From Adineta steineri (lineage: Eukaryota; Rotifera; Eurotatoria; Adinetida; Adinetidae), in contig CAJNOI010000204.1 in NCBI GenBank assembly GCA_905250115.1, forward strand, positions 62,001-126,000: DNA of 64,000 nucleotides, given 5' to 3'. Positions 23,952 to 34,198 of this stretch are shown piece by piece (within the stretch, counting starts at the first letter, position 1; each line of letters begins with the position of its first letter). The translations under genes were made by a program, and so were the position numbers. The notes beneath the pieces were generated by a model that was given only the letters and a program-made list of their open reading frames with translations, was not told the origin of the DNA and did no database searches.

Positions 23952-24990
23952 TCATTAACAGAAGAACAAACACAAATTCATTATTATTTTTTTTTGCTTT
24001 TGATGTTGTTTATTACGATGTGAATTTATCTATATTTAAAATTAATGAGTTTAATTTTTATTTTATAATATTGCTTTATTAATTTCATCTTGCCGGCAGT
24101 ATTTTTTGTAGGGTGTGGGTGTAGGTATTTATTGATTAAAGAATATGATCTGGATGTATCGAGGATAATTTTATTTTCAATTTGTATGTATTTATATTTT
24201 TTTAAGTATTCGATGCTTTTCTTATGCTAATGTACACTTGTATCGCAATAAAATTTTATTCAAAAGTCAAGAAGGATATAATCAAGCAGATGATATTTAC
24301 ATGAGAGAGAAAAAAAAGTCAAGTGGATAATGAATCTATTATAATTTATTTATGTAATTATTAATGTAAAAATACAACTATAAAATCATAGATTTGTTTA
24401 TAATAATTTATAGATAAATAAAGATTATAATCAAAATCTTATTCGTGACTAATACTTCAGTAAAAACCATCTTGATGTTTGGATATTGGTGATAAATGAG
24501 AGAAATATCCACACGTACACTCTTCCTATGAATGAGAAATAAGAGTGAATACTTTCGACTGACTCACCAAGCTGACTTATCTGTCCAGACCATGTGCAAA
24601 GTGCCGTTGATTCATTCGCACTAGTTCTCTGAATCTTGGTCAATCGGTGACCACCGACCATTTTTCAGTTGTCGTCTTCATAAGTATTGACAAAGATATC
24701 TGTATGGACTATTTGGTTTACAACGAAATAATACGAGCATAAATGAAGTAATGTTAAAATTACTGCTCTACTAATGAATACAAAATCAAGCAGTTTTACC
24801 ACAAATAACAATATTCAATGAAAAGATAAAAAATATTTCATAACGCATTCTTTATTGATGAGAAATCACACACAGAGAGAAAGAGTTGGAAAGAAGAAAA
24901 ACAATCGTTACATAGATACACATGATATAAGATAATGTCAAGAAACGATCAAAAATGACTTGAAATGTTTCAATGATAAATATTACTGTA
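23952..24990. other. Intergenic
   Basis: A telomere-like G-rich patch (gggtgtgggtgtaggt) lies at 24109-24127, just after the GPCR. The duplicated segment begins near 24670. No exon is seen. Confidence 0.5.
24109..24127 (+). repeat. Telomere-like G-rich patch
   Basis: gtagggtgtgggtgtaggt, a single arm without a C-rich partner nearby. Confidence 0.45.
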
Positions 24991-25946
24991 TCACATAGCC
25001 ATTTTATCATCAAGAACTTTTAGAAATTTGCTTTTGCCATGAACTTTTGATGATTCTAGATGATATGTAATAACTTCTGTACAATTGAGTTGCACAAGTT
25101 GAGGAAGAGCTTTGAAAGAATCAGAACCATGTTCTTTCATACTATCTAGAAATATGAATCAATTACTCGAATTTTTAATTGATAGATTGAATGTATTATT
25201 TAAAAAAATTGCTCAAAACTCACTAGTTTTTGAATCGATTTATGGAAAAACTCATCAATCTTTTGTGTATCAATATATAGATCTCAAAGAAGTTAATTCA
25301 GTGTTATCAGAAATAAAACTAGTAAAACACAATTCGTTTTCTCCGATTATTTTTACTTACTTGTAGCATTGAGTGCTCCAATAGCAACTAATGGATGATA
25401 GGGTATCGATTGCGAAAGTATCGGGACGTCGTTTGAGTTTTTCATTGTCATAGTAGTAAAATTTGATAATGTAAATTGACAAATAACTACACCTGCGTCA
25501 AATGTTGCTTTTTCTACTGTGAATACTCCACCTTGTGCTATTCCAGCTGGAAGAGGATGTTGATGCTTGCCAGGATTCATAAATCTGCTCATATCAACCG
25601 TATCATTAACGAGTCGTCGACAAACAAACACATGAGCTGGGGCCTAACAAGAAAAAAAACAAATCATATTCACTTAAAAAATGTAGCCATGACAACGAAC
25701 CATCGATCGATTAAGATTAAGACCAATAGCAGCCCATTGGGCAGCTTGCATTTTGTAGATAGCCATATGAATTCTTGTGATATTTCCAACTTCAAATGTC
25801 CATGTTACATTAACACCAACATTGCCAGTGGGTGAAACAAGTTTAGTTCCGATATTTCGATGTCCAGTAGAAGATCCTTTAACACGGTGACTGATCCCTG
25901 TTTGGACCAGTACAAGAAGGCACAGTATTGCTATAATATATTTCAT
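24991..25946 (-). CDS. Secreted DOMON-like protein, 227 aa (copy 2)
   Basis: Exons 25946..25701, 25643..25361 and 25145..24991 have exactly the same lengths as in copy 1 and the same phases. The signal peptide is MKYIIAILCLLVLVQTGISH. The VNVTWTFEV, WAAIGLN and HVFVCRR segments are identical or nearly so. Differences from copy 1 are mostly single conservative changes. No frame breaks exist, so both copies seem functional and under constraint. The first donor is GTTCGT rather than GTTTGT. The family call rests on the WAAIG core and is moderate. Confidence 0.65.
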
Positions 25947-26349
25947 CTAGAATACATGCGTAAACATTCTTCAATTACACTGCATTTCAAGAATGATGAA
26001 TGTACTTTTGTAAAGTCATATATATAGAGAGAGATTGTCTATTTACCAACAAATGGAATTTGGCCTCTGTGTTATCTGTGCTAAATAGTATGATGAAGAC
26101 ACAAAAAACGATATGACTCAGTTCGAATGTTGTGCCTTTTTCTTCTTTTTAATTTCTTGCTTGTTTATCATATGAAAATATTTAAATTTGATGGGTTACT
26201 ATTAGCCAATTTTAGTCTCGCCTATTGAATATCACATTTTTTCGTTCGAAGTAGTATCAAAAAGGTAGATATCGTTAGTAAAAGAGAAAAGAATTTTAAA
26301 AGCGTTGAGTCACTCATAAAGATACGTACGTGAGCAACACTTTCGAAGT

Positions 26350-26455
26350 ATTCGTATTCGAGTACGAGTTTACTGATAGTGATACTCGTACGCGAGTATG
26401 AATTTACTGATAGTCGTACTTGTACTCGAGTACGAATTTAATGATACTCGTACTC
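26350..26455. repeat. Short minisatellite, about 3 units of ~33 bp
   Basis: The unit is approximately (T)ACTCGTACTCGAGTACG followed by AATTTACTGATAGT. Its core is the palindrome CGTACTCGAGTACG. It is present only in copy 2 of the duplicated segment. Confidence 0.7.
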
Positions 26456-26922
26456 AAGAATGAAGTGAATAGAGTGATCAAAGAGCTCTCGGAATTCACT
26501 GCATTTTGCTTAGAAGACCGAGACCCCATCCATTTCTCTATACTACATATTAGCGATTGTGGTCGCACTACTCCACAGAAAGTTTCATCCTTTTAACTCA
26601 TTCCTAAGGTACTGCTTATTTCTAAATCATAGGTACAAATTTGATCATTTTGGTTATTATTGCTATTCATTTGTAACAAATGCTGACTATCTAGACTATC
26701 TCTAGTTCTTCATCAACATCAAAAGTATGACGGTTCAGTCTTTATTGATTACTTCTGGTGAGTCCTAACTTAACTCTGCGCACTTAAAAGCAGATAGTAC
26801 TGCTACGATATCTGTTGTTCAAAGAATCACCGAGTAAACCGATGGGATGATAGACCATGACCACCCTTCACTGTTTTGCTAAACCAACTACTAATAATTA
26901 ATGTCTTTATCACTCGGCACCA

Positions 26923-27101
26923 CAGGCCCGTAGCCAGGAATTTTCCAAAGGGGGTGCCCGACTTGTTAAGGGGGTGAACACCAGTAAGAAAATAATTTTT
27001 TGCTTCGTGAATAAAAGTCTCATCCGTACCCCCCTTCAAGGTTTTCTTTCGCCAAAGGGGGTGACCGGACACCCCATTCACCCCCCCTGGCTACAGGCCT
27101 G
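26923..27101. mobile_element. hAT-type MITE, 179 bp
   Basis: 16 bp terminal inverted repeats (caggcccgtagccagg at 26923-26938, cctggctacaggcctg at 27086-27101, one mismatch) are flanked by a perfect 8 bp duplication CGGCACCA (26915-26922 and 27102-27109). Eight-base target duplications are the hallmark of hAT transposition. The interior is G/C-run rich (gggggtg, cacccc) and encodes no transposase. Confidence 0.9.
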
Positions 27102-27446
27102 CGGCACCATGGAAATAATTACATTATAAGTAATGACTCATATATGTTCAGAAGTTCGAATATCTTCCTTTTTCTAACACTGGTACGGATTAGTGTCGTT
27201 TGAAGGATGAGTTTTACCTCTGAACCCAAGCTTGGATACTATTTTCGATTCAATGTTATAGTGACAGACATTAGACTATTAGTCACTAATAGTACCATTT
27301 AAAAACTGGTTGGCACCTAAAAATCTTTTCAATTTCTTTGAAGTCCAAAAAGCTTCTGAAATTTAACGATAGTTGACCAGACAAAACTCTACTTCGAGCA
27401 AAATCTCAGAACCGATTTAGAAGCATGAAACCTTGTATTGAATATC

Positions 27447-27695
27447 AGGGTGTGAGTGAGGGTTTGGGTGGGTGCGGGTGAGGGTGGATATGAGTATGGG
27501 TGTATGATATTGTGAAGGAACTTCAATGGATGTGGATGTAGTTGTAGGTATGGGATGTTATGGGTGGGTGTGGAGAGAGTGTGGGTATGAGTGTGGATGT
27601 AAAAAAGAGTAATGAAAGCCTGTGATCCTCATCCACACCCTCACGCCGACACCTACACTAACACCCGCACACACACTCTCAACCACACCCACCCT
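27447..27695. repeat. Telomere-like inverted pair, longest copy
   Basis: About 150 bases of gtgggtg/gagggtg variants on the left are followed by about 65 bases of caccctcacgcc / cacccgcacacac variants on the right. The arms are separated by about 30 AT-rich bases. Confidence 0.75.
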
Positions 27696-27748
27696 AAATT
27701 TTGTATGAGTATTTAGATATTTAATCTATAACTTTTATTTAAAAAAAT

Positions 27749-27866
27749 TTGCGCACCTATGTCTTTCGCGCAGGCATCGTGCGCGAAAATGTCATTGCGC
27801 TCTAGTGTTCATGGGCGCTAGTGTCGCGAGCGCATCTGTCGGCGCGCAAATATCGTGCCACGAGTG
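27749..27866. repeat. GCGC-periodic tract
   Basis: At least six copies of GCGC at irregular 11-18 base spacing, often followed by TGTC or ATCGT, in otherwise AT-rich DNA. It directly abuts the 3' end of the LDLa/EGF/7TM gene. Confidence 0.5.
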
Positions 27867-27871
27867 AAATG

Positions 27872-30800
27872 TTATTCACCGTCACTTTTCATGTGAATGA
27901 TTGTTTGGCTTCGGTGTCGAAAAATAATATAGCGTCGAATACCTTGGATTATTACTTCGTCAAACGCTTTCTTATACGTCTCAGAAGGTAAAATATATAT
28001 CAAACTAATCAGCAATGGTGGAATAAACGAAATGAAATAGCTGCTTAAAAAGAGCCATGGATCTCGCGCCGATTTCATGCAACCAGTAAAAAATGAAATG
28101 ATCGGTCGTGGTAAAGAAAGTAGTACAAGAATAAGAGGCGATATGATCAGATGTTTGTGTTGATGAAATTGTTGAAATAAATGTTCTTTATATGATCTTT
28201 GTTGGCGAGTTGTTGAATGTTGTCGTGCAATAGAGATAATAATCGTAACAGCTGAAATAAAATTTATAATAAATGGGCCAATAAAATGAGTAATAGTTAT
28301 AATTGAGTTAATAATTTGTATAGATGATGTATATTTCACAATACACCAATGTCGTTCTTCTTCTTGATCGTATATAACTTGACGATGGATAGGATCGTGT
28401 ATGAATGTTCCGATTATTATTAATATAAGAACGAAAATGATCCGTCGAGCCATTCGCTTACTTTTCTTTTTGTCAAATTTAATGCCTTTCAACACAATTA
28501 TTGCACGTTCAATGGCTACGCAGGCATTTAACCAATCGCCACTGGCCAAAAGAAATTGTATAATAAAATCTACTGCAACACAGTTTATGAATAATAATTC
28601 GCGATTCACAATGATTGACATTTGCGCTAGTAGCAAGAACCAGAATTTGTAAGTGAAAACACATAGAATTAATATAGAATTTATAGCTATGACAAGTAAA
28701 TAGATTCCACTGCCAACTTCACGAAGATTGCCCAATAAAAATGTTAACAAAAAGAGTGTGTTAAAGATTAGACCAATAACTAACATAAAGGTGGTTACAC
28801 CAATAGAAAGTTTTATTGAAGATCTTTGCCGAAATATAGATAAGTGTGGTTCAATTTGATAGCCTAAAATAGCGTCAAGCGAAAGGGTTAAACCATTGGT
28901 CGACAGCTGACATTTACTGCCATAATAGCATTCTGGACACACGCACAACGTTTCAGTTGGACAGTTTGGGTCATCTTGATAACATGCAGCGCCATTTTGA
29001 CATTCGCTACGACCCCAACAGTTGTATGTTATATTAAAGTCAAATTTAAAACAATTAGCATGATGATGTTCATTGCATAAGCACATGAACTGTTCTTCAT
29101 CATAGAAACATGACAGATCAGGTCGTTTATCGCAAGGAATGTGGTAGTATTTAACACGGCGAAGAAGAGGATACGTAGTTGTTACGTTGTCATCGAATAA
29201 TTGACGAATATGAAAACATTGACGTGAAACAGAAATTTCACCAAAAATAATTCCGGAAGATGTAAGCGTTGAATTCTTTTGAAGATAAGTAAGGTAAAAG
29301 TTGGACTGAATTTGAGCAAAGAGAAGGTTAAAGGGCTTTGCTACTAATAATGTTACTTCATTGACAACTGATGGTACCTTTTTCAGTGTAGTTATTCGTG
29401 TCGGGTCGGCTTTCTTATTGACTGTGATGAAATGAACAATAATTGATTGTGGAATATCTATTTCTTTGCTAAATGAGATCACAATTTTGGTTTCTTTTAG
29501 TTCACAATTAAAACCCCAGAAACCTTTTGAACACATACAAGTAAAAGAAGGATGCGACGATATGCGTTCATCGGTTGGTACACATACACCACCGTTTTTG
29601 CATGTATCAGTATAACAGACAGATTGGAGAAAACATCGAGGACCAAGTTTTCTCAATGGACATACGCAGATGGCTCTATTTCGAGTGACTCCGACACAAA
29701 AAGAACCGTTCGAACAATTACAATTTAAGAGAACAGTACAGCGTGATCCTGACCAGCCTGAATAGCATTGACAGTAATAAGATTGTTCGAGCTGATTGAT
29801 ATACTTAGTGCAATATCCATGTACACAACTCATTGGACATTCTCTCACCATTACACTCTGTTTCATAGGGAGGGTCAAATGAAATGCGATTCTATAAACC
29901 GGAAGAAAGGGAAACTTTATAGGTAGAAGCCAACTTGCATAATGAGTAGGATCAATTCGATTATAGGAATCGATCCGTACGGTATAATTTTTTGTCTTAT
30001 CTTTTGCTGGACTGTCATATAATAAATATCGATTAAATTTTGTATTGCAACTAGATTTTGGCAAATAAGTGAAGTAATCACTGGAATGAATAACATCGTT
30101 GTTATCAAATAGATTAACTACAAAACTAAATACTTCTTGAATATTTTCAGGTATCGTTTGCCGTCGAAATTGTAACGTAATACTGACCCGATCACTTTGG
30201 TATTGACATCGATCGCCATAATAACTTTGTGGACATAAACAGTACTCCTTCCTCTCTAATTCCTTTAAAATCAAAATACCACGATTACATAACCAAGCTT
30301 CACAAGGACCCAGCTTCGATGTAACGTTATCAGTTTCAGAAGAACTAATTCGAGGTAATAAATGAAAGTCTGGATTTTCAATCTCTTTAAGCGATAATCT
30401 GCTTTGTTCAAATGATTTGGATGTAACAGTAAGAGGTAGAGATTCGAGTCCAAAATTACTGTACGTAGGATTTCGAAGCCAAAATGATGATAATGGTAGC
30501 AATGCGTCTGCTTCAGTTTCATTTATCTTTTCATCTAGACAAAGATAGTCAGGTAATGGTCTAAAATAAATAGGGGTGCACACAGGACTGTCCCAACATT
30601 TATATCTCCAATCCATTAGTGGAAATACAGAACGACAAAAAGCTTGTTCATCCGTTGCACCCAAGCAATCTTGAATATTATCACCAATGCGACTGATATT
30701 CAAACAAAACTTAGTGAACGTATTGGGTGAAATACATGGCATATGATTATAAGGACAAGTGGACTGCGGACAGTTCCATTCATCGGCGCCATTTACACAT

Positions 30801-32647
30801 GTCCAACTCGTATCACAACGCGTATATTGATTGTTGCAGGGCCACCATTCACAATGATTTTCGTCAGTTTCTTGATCTTTTGACAATCCCAGTAGATCGT
30901 TGATTTGTAGATAACTATTACAAAGTGTCGGAAATGCAATTTCATAATTATATGAATTGAAATTCAATAAATCAGTACCGCAGTGTATAAGTTTGTTATT
31001 AAGTATTGCTGAGATTTTTATACAATAATCAGAGTCTTGCGAACAATTAACACGATGTTTGTCGTGAAAAAAACATGATTCATTATGTAATTCATCATGA
31101 TTTTCAAAGCAATCAATTACACCATCTACGATTCGATGTTTTGAAATGTATTTTAACGTGGCTGGGCAGTTGTACAAATAAAGACTTAGATAATACTTGG
31201 AGTTGTTTGACGATAACGATGCATCAATAGTGAGACAAGTATGAAATAGTTCAGGAATAGTTTTGTATCGACCCTTGTCAAAATATTTCCATTCAAAACA
31301 GGAATATCCATCTATATATTTATCTTTTGGGAGAAACGGGCATCGTTTTTCATCAAAACATACGTAATGTGGAACGATATTCCCACCGTCAGTTTCAATT
31401 TTTAAATTGGTAGAAAATCCATATCGTACGTGGCCGTCAAAGACTGGATAAACAGGAAACAAAAAATCTAGTGAACAGTTATATTTTACTCTCTCCCAAC
31501 AAGTCTTCTTGTTCGTACATATCTTGCTACAAGTCAGTATCTTCTCGTTTAATAAGCATACCATTAACGACCAACAGTCAAAAGAAATTGTCATGTTTTT
31601 GTCATATAGTAAGAACCAATCTTCTGCATTTTTGCCGCGGTTGTTATTACAAGGCATATGCGACATTACAAGGCGGAAAGGAGAAAGAAATATACTGGAA
31701 CATTCACCATCTCCACAGGGAAAATTCTTGATTGTATTTAAACATGTACGCTCCTCACATCTGAAGGAAGGATATAGAAAACAGTCGGAAAATTGCGTCA
31801 TTACCATCTTACGCTCATCACTACCGTCTAAACATTCAGGATTAAATGGATCATCTCGAAGAAAACTATCCGAAATACACATGCCGTTATAACAACGGTA
31901 TTCTTCATCAGCACAATCATTAATTTCGAGTTCTAAACAATTCTTCTCATCTTCCACACTGTCAAGACAATCATTTTTACCATCACAAATTTCACGCCAA
32001 TCAAGACATTCTCCTCCAATACGATTGCATTTTATATGAGTATAGCATGTCACATTTATATAGTTACGAATGTCGTCGATGAGTGATCTTGCTTTGCCCA
32101 TAAAGCTTTCTCTAACGATGTCGTTAAACGAGAAGTTTGACGAATGAAAGTCAAATGTATACTGACAAGATGAACCAAACCAAGGAGCAGTGCAGTTGTA
32201 AAATAGTTCTTCTGCCGCAATCGGCAGAATATTTTTCGATAAAAATTCTTCGTATCGCTCAACAAGATCGATAGGCGCTGACCATTTTAACATATCTTCC
32301 GAACGGACATGCTTCTCTTTTAACTGTTTGAACGGTATACCTATCGGTCGTATCTGATTACTCATTAACTGAGATGGTTTATTGTAAAGCGAACGCATAC
32401 AATAAGTTATCATATGTTCTGGAGGATTAAGTTTTTCATTATCTGTTAACTTTTCGCCCGGGTCCAATATGGTATAATCGATAACGGAATCGTATGCTGT
32501 ATAGTATAAGCAATCATAATAGTCATCTATATCATTTGTAGCGAGGAATAATCGATCACTTTGGTAAATATTAAATGAAAATCGAGAATTCTCCAAAGAA
32601 CAATGACGAAATGTTAGTTGAAAGATGAAAATCCAGATAAATCGCAT
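27872..32647 (-). CDS. LDLa/EGF-containing 7TM receptor, 1591 aa, single exon
   Basis: One uninterrupted frame. A signal peptide (MRFIWIFIFQLTFRHCS) is followed by a Cys-rich ectodomain. LDL-receptor class A modules lie at about 201-237 (CNRIGGECLDWREICDG, then DSVEDEKNC) and 245-278, with weaker ones further on. EGF-like modules lie between about 800 and 1250, for example CKNGGVCVPTD…CMCSKGFWGFNC and CQNGAACYQD…CVCPECYYGSKC. Residues about 1280-1555 are seven membrane segments with AIERA at the end of TM3 (a DRY-like position) and ILPSETYKKAF after TM7. Such LDLa/EGF GPCRs recall the relaxin/GRL101-type receptors, but the EGF-rich ectodomain is unusual. No GPS motif is seen. The lack of introns across 4.8 kb suggests a retro-derived or intron-stripped origin. 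Confidence 0.85.
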   Translation of the reverse strand: MRFIWIFIFQLTFRHCSLENSRFSFNIYQSDRLFLATNDIDDYYDCLYYTAYDSVIDYTILDPGEKLTDNEKLNPPEHMITYCMRSLYNKPSQLMSNQIRPIGIPFKQLKEKHVRSEDMLKWSAPIDLVERYEEFLSKNILPIAAEELFYNCTAPWFGSSCQYTFDFHSSNFSFNDIVRESFMGKARSLIDDIRNYINVTCYTHIKCNRIGGECLDWREICDGKNDCLDSVEDEKNCLELEINDCADEEYRCYNGMCISDSFLRDDPFNPECLDGSDERKMVMTQFSDCFLYPSFRCEERTCLNTIKNFPCGDGECSSIFLSPFRLVMSHMPCNNNRGKNAEDWFLLYDKNMTISFDCWSLMVCLLNEKILTCSKICTNKKTCWERVKYNCSLDFLFPVYPVFDGHVRYGFSTNLKIETDGGNIVPHYVCFDEKRCPFLPKDKYIDGYSCFEWKYFDKGRYKTIPELFHTCLTIDASLSSNNSKYYLSLYLYNCPATLKYISKHRIVDGVIDCFENHDELHNESCFFHDKHRVNCSQDSDYCIKISAILNNKLIHCGTDLLNFNSYNYEIAFPTLCNSYLQINDLLGLSKDQETDENHCEWWPCNNQYTRCDTSWTCVNGADEWNCPQSTCPYNHMPCISPNTFTKFCLNISRIGDNIQDCLGATDEQAFCRSVFPLMDWRYKCWDSPVCTPIYFRPLPDYLCLDEKINETEADALLPLSSFWLRNPTYSNFGLESLPLTVTSKSFEQSRLSLKEIENPDFHLLPRISSSETDNVTSKLGPCEAWLCNRGILILKELERKEYCLCPQSYYGDRCQYQSDRVSITLQFRRQTIPENIQEVFSFVVNLFDNNDVIHSSDYFTYLPKSSCNTKFNRYLLYDSPAKDKTKNYTVRIDSYNRIDPTHYASWLLPIKFPFLPVYRIAFHLTLPMKQSVMVRECPMSCVHGYCTKYINQLEQSYYCQCYSGWSGSRCTVLLNCNCSNGSFCVGVTRNRAICVCPLRKLGPRCFLQSVCYTDTCKNGGVCVPTDERISSHPSFTCMCSKGFWGFNCELKETKIVISFSKEIDIPQSIIVHFITVNKKADPTRITTLKKVPSVVNEVTLLVAKPFNLLFAQIQSNFYLTYLQKNSTLTSSGIIFGEISVSRQCFHIRQLFDDNVTTTYPLLRRVKYYHIPCDKRPDLSCFYDEEQFMCLCNEHHHANCFKFDFNITYNCWGRSECQNGAACYQDDPNCPTETLCVCPECYYGSKCQLSTNGLTLSLDAILGYQIEPHLSIFRQRSSIKLSIGVTTFMLVIGLIFNTLFLLTFLLGNLREVGSGIYLLVIAINSILILCVFTYKFWFLLLAQMSIIVNRELLFINCVAVDFIIQFLLASGDWLNACVAIERAIIVLKGIKFDKKKSKRMARRIIFVLILIIIGTFIHDPIHRQVIYDQEEERHWCIVKYTSSIQIINSIITITHFIGPFIINFISAVTIIISIARQHSTTRQQRSYKEHLFQQFHQHKHLIISPLILVLLSLPRPIISFFTGCMKSARDPWLFLSSYFISFIPPLLISLIYILPSETYKKAFDEVIIQGIRRYIIFRHRSQTIIHMKSDGE

Positions 32648-33239
32648 TTATTCTATCAGTTACAATATTTATGGCTTAGTAAAATAAAAAAATTATACCA
32701 ACGATAACATACATGTACAAACTGAATAGAATATTACTTGGTATTAATACGCGCAGATTGCAGAAAGTATTCAGTTGCGTTCTATTCTGTTGCTACTTAG
32801 AGAGGGAAAAGAAAAAAAATCATTCGGCTCTTTTCAGTATATACTATTCCCAGTACTGACATTTTTTGAATGAAAAGATAAAATACTTAACATTATTAGA
32901 TTGCTCAGCTAACATTTTCAATATGACAGTTTTGTGATAAATTTTTCTTTTCCGTTCTTTGTAAAATATTTGCACTTCTTCATCTAAATTGAAATATTCA
33001 GCAATAATTTATCTCTAATACTTATATCATATGCATTCTATCACACCAATATGAACATTTTCTCAGAGTTTTCATTTATTCATAAACCATATTGCAAGGG
33101 GAAAACAGCTAATTTACATCACTCAAAAATCAAGGGTGTGAGTATGGAATGAGGGTCGGTGAAAAGAACAACGACACTCTCGTTCTCATCCTCACCCACA
33201 CCACACTCTCAGTTACATTAATTTTATCAAGTTATTTAC
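32648..33239. other. Intergenic
   Basis: Promoter side of the 7TM gene; no clear TATA box. A telomere-like pair lies at 33131-33212 and ends 28 bases from the pseudogene below. Confidence 0.5.
33131..33212. repeat. Telomere-like inverted pair
   Basis: CAAGGGTGTGAGTATGGAAT begins the G-rich arm. The C-rich arm is cctcacccacaccacactct. It lies exactly where the third exon of the adjoining pseudogene would be expected to start its intron. Confidence 0.6.
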
Positions 33240-33611
33240 CCATATGAGCTTCGAAAGATTGCCCAGGTTCATACCGAAGAAATATTAAACGTTCATTGAG
33301 TTGAACTGATTGAAAATTGTTCCATGTTTTATGAGAAAATGGTTCAATTCTTTGCAAGGGAATATTTGTTACTGATACATCACCAATAATACAACGATCA
33401 CTATTTCGAAAATCTTTCACTAATACTTAATTATTACTACCTACATCTACTGTGACTGGGCTACAACCACATTGTTCACTCAAATCAATCTATTGTTGAT
33501 ATTTTCACCAAGAGTCAATATATTAAATAAGATAAAAGCTAACCTATCTTCATCAATCGAATTTGGTAAACATACATCACGTCCGATAATTTTTTAGCTG
33601 AAAGTTGTCAT
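33240..33611 (-). pseudogene. Prolyl-4-hydroxylase-like 2OG-Fe(II) oxygenase fragment
   Basis: Exon 1 (33611..33544) starts MTTFS but has TAA at 33596-33594, then reads KIIGRDVCLPNSIDED. Exon 2 (33489..33240) has TAA at 33429-33427, then DFRNSDRCIIGD, W, LNERLIFLRYEPGQSFEAHM, and ends at a GTAAAT donor. LNxRxxFLRYxPGQxFxxH is the start of the double-stranded beta-helix of prolyl 4-hydroxylases, where the final His is the first iron ligand. The exon stops before the Asp of HxD, and no following exon is found. The joint between exons 1 and 2 is also out of frame as read. With two stops and no catalytic half, the locus is dead. Confidence 0.7.
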
Positions 33612-34198
33612 TTTATGCAAATAAATGTTAACACGCATGCAAAAAAAACAGTATTTGCATTAATATTACAAAATTTTATTATCATCGTTTACAACATGTG
33701 TTACAGTAATATGAGTCAAGGATAGATGACATGCGTCTATGATAATAAACTTTTATTAAAAATTATTGAAATCATAGTTGTCATAGATGGTCGAGTATGT
33801 GTGCGTACAATTCAATATTTTTACAAATATCTATATGATAGATAAGTTTTTCATTAGAACTAATTGAGTGGCAACGACTATTTTTAAATCCATTTGAGTG
33901 AAATAATTAAAAAAAAATTATTTAAACGTTTCAGCTTCTTAAAAAGCCACTATCAAGAATTTACAAATACTTACGTTAGACATAACGAAAACTTCATTCA
34001 ACAATAAATAAATGAGAAAATAAGATAACTAAAAGTTAGTATTCATGCTATTAAAGATATTATACCAAAGCGCACACTCTCACCCATATTCCTCAAGATA
34101 TTGATCAAAAACATAATCTCAAACAGTTCATTATGATCTGTTAGACGGTATTAATTTTATAAGGATATTTACGCGAATATATAGTTCGAAAAAAAATA
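33612..34198. other. Intergenic
   Basis: No exon. A C-rich telomere-like arm (cgcacactctcacccatatt, then cctcaag) is at 34070-34098, close to the 3' end of the RBR gene. Confidence 0.5.

Larger units (their letters stand above)
24670..26680. repeat. Duplicated segment, copy 2
   Basis: Matches 19637-21870 throughout, with scattered substitutions. It lacks the intron MITE and the expanded (TA)n of copy 1. It gains a small minisatellite at 26350-26455 where copy 1 has only a short homologous stretch. Confidence 0.85.
25947..27871. other. Intergenic with repeats and a MITE
   Basis: Contains a 5' flank duplicated from copy 1, a minisatellite, a hAT-type MITE, the longest telomere-like pair in the window and a GCGC-periodic tract. 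No coding exon is supported. The 84-codon frame over 26827-27081 is inside the MITE. Confidence 0.6.

Noticed and set aside
24449..24661. 70-codon minus frame left of duplicated segment copy 2
   Set aside because: No homologous frame in copy 1 and no recognisable motif.
26827..27081. 84-codon minus frame
   Set aside because: Most of it lies inside the hAT-type MITE; it is not a gene.
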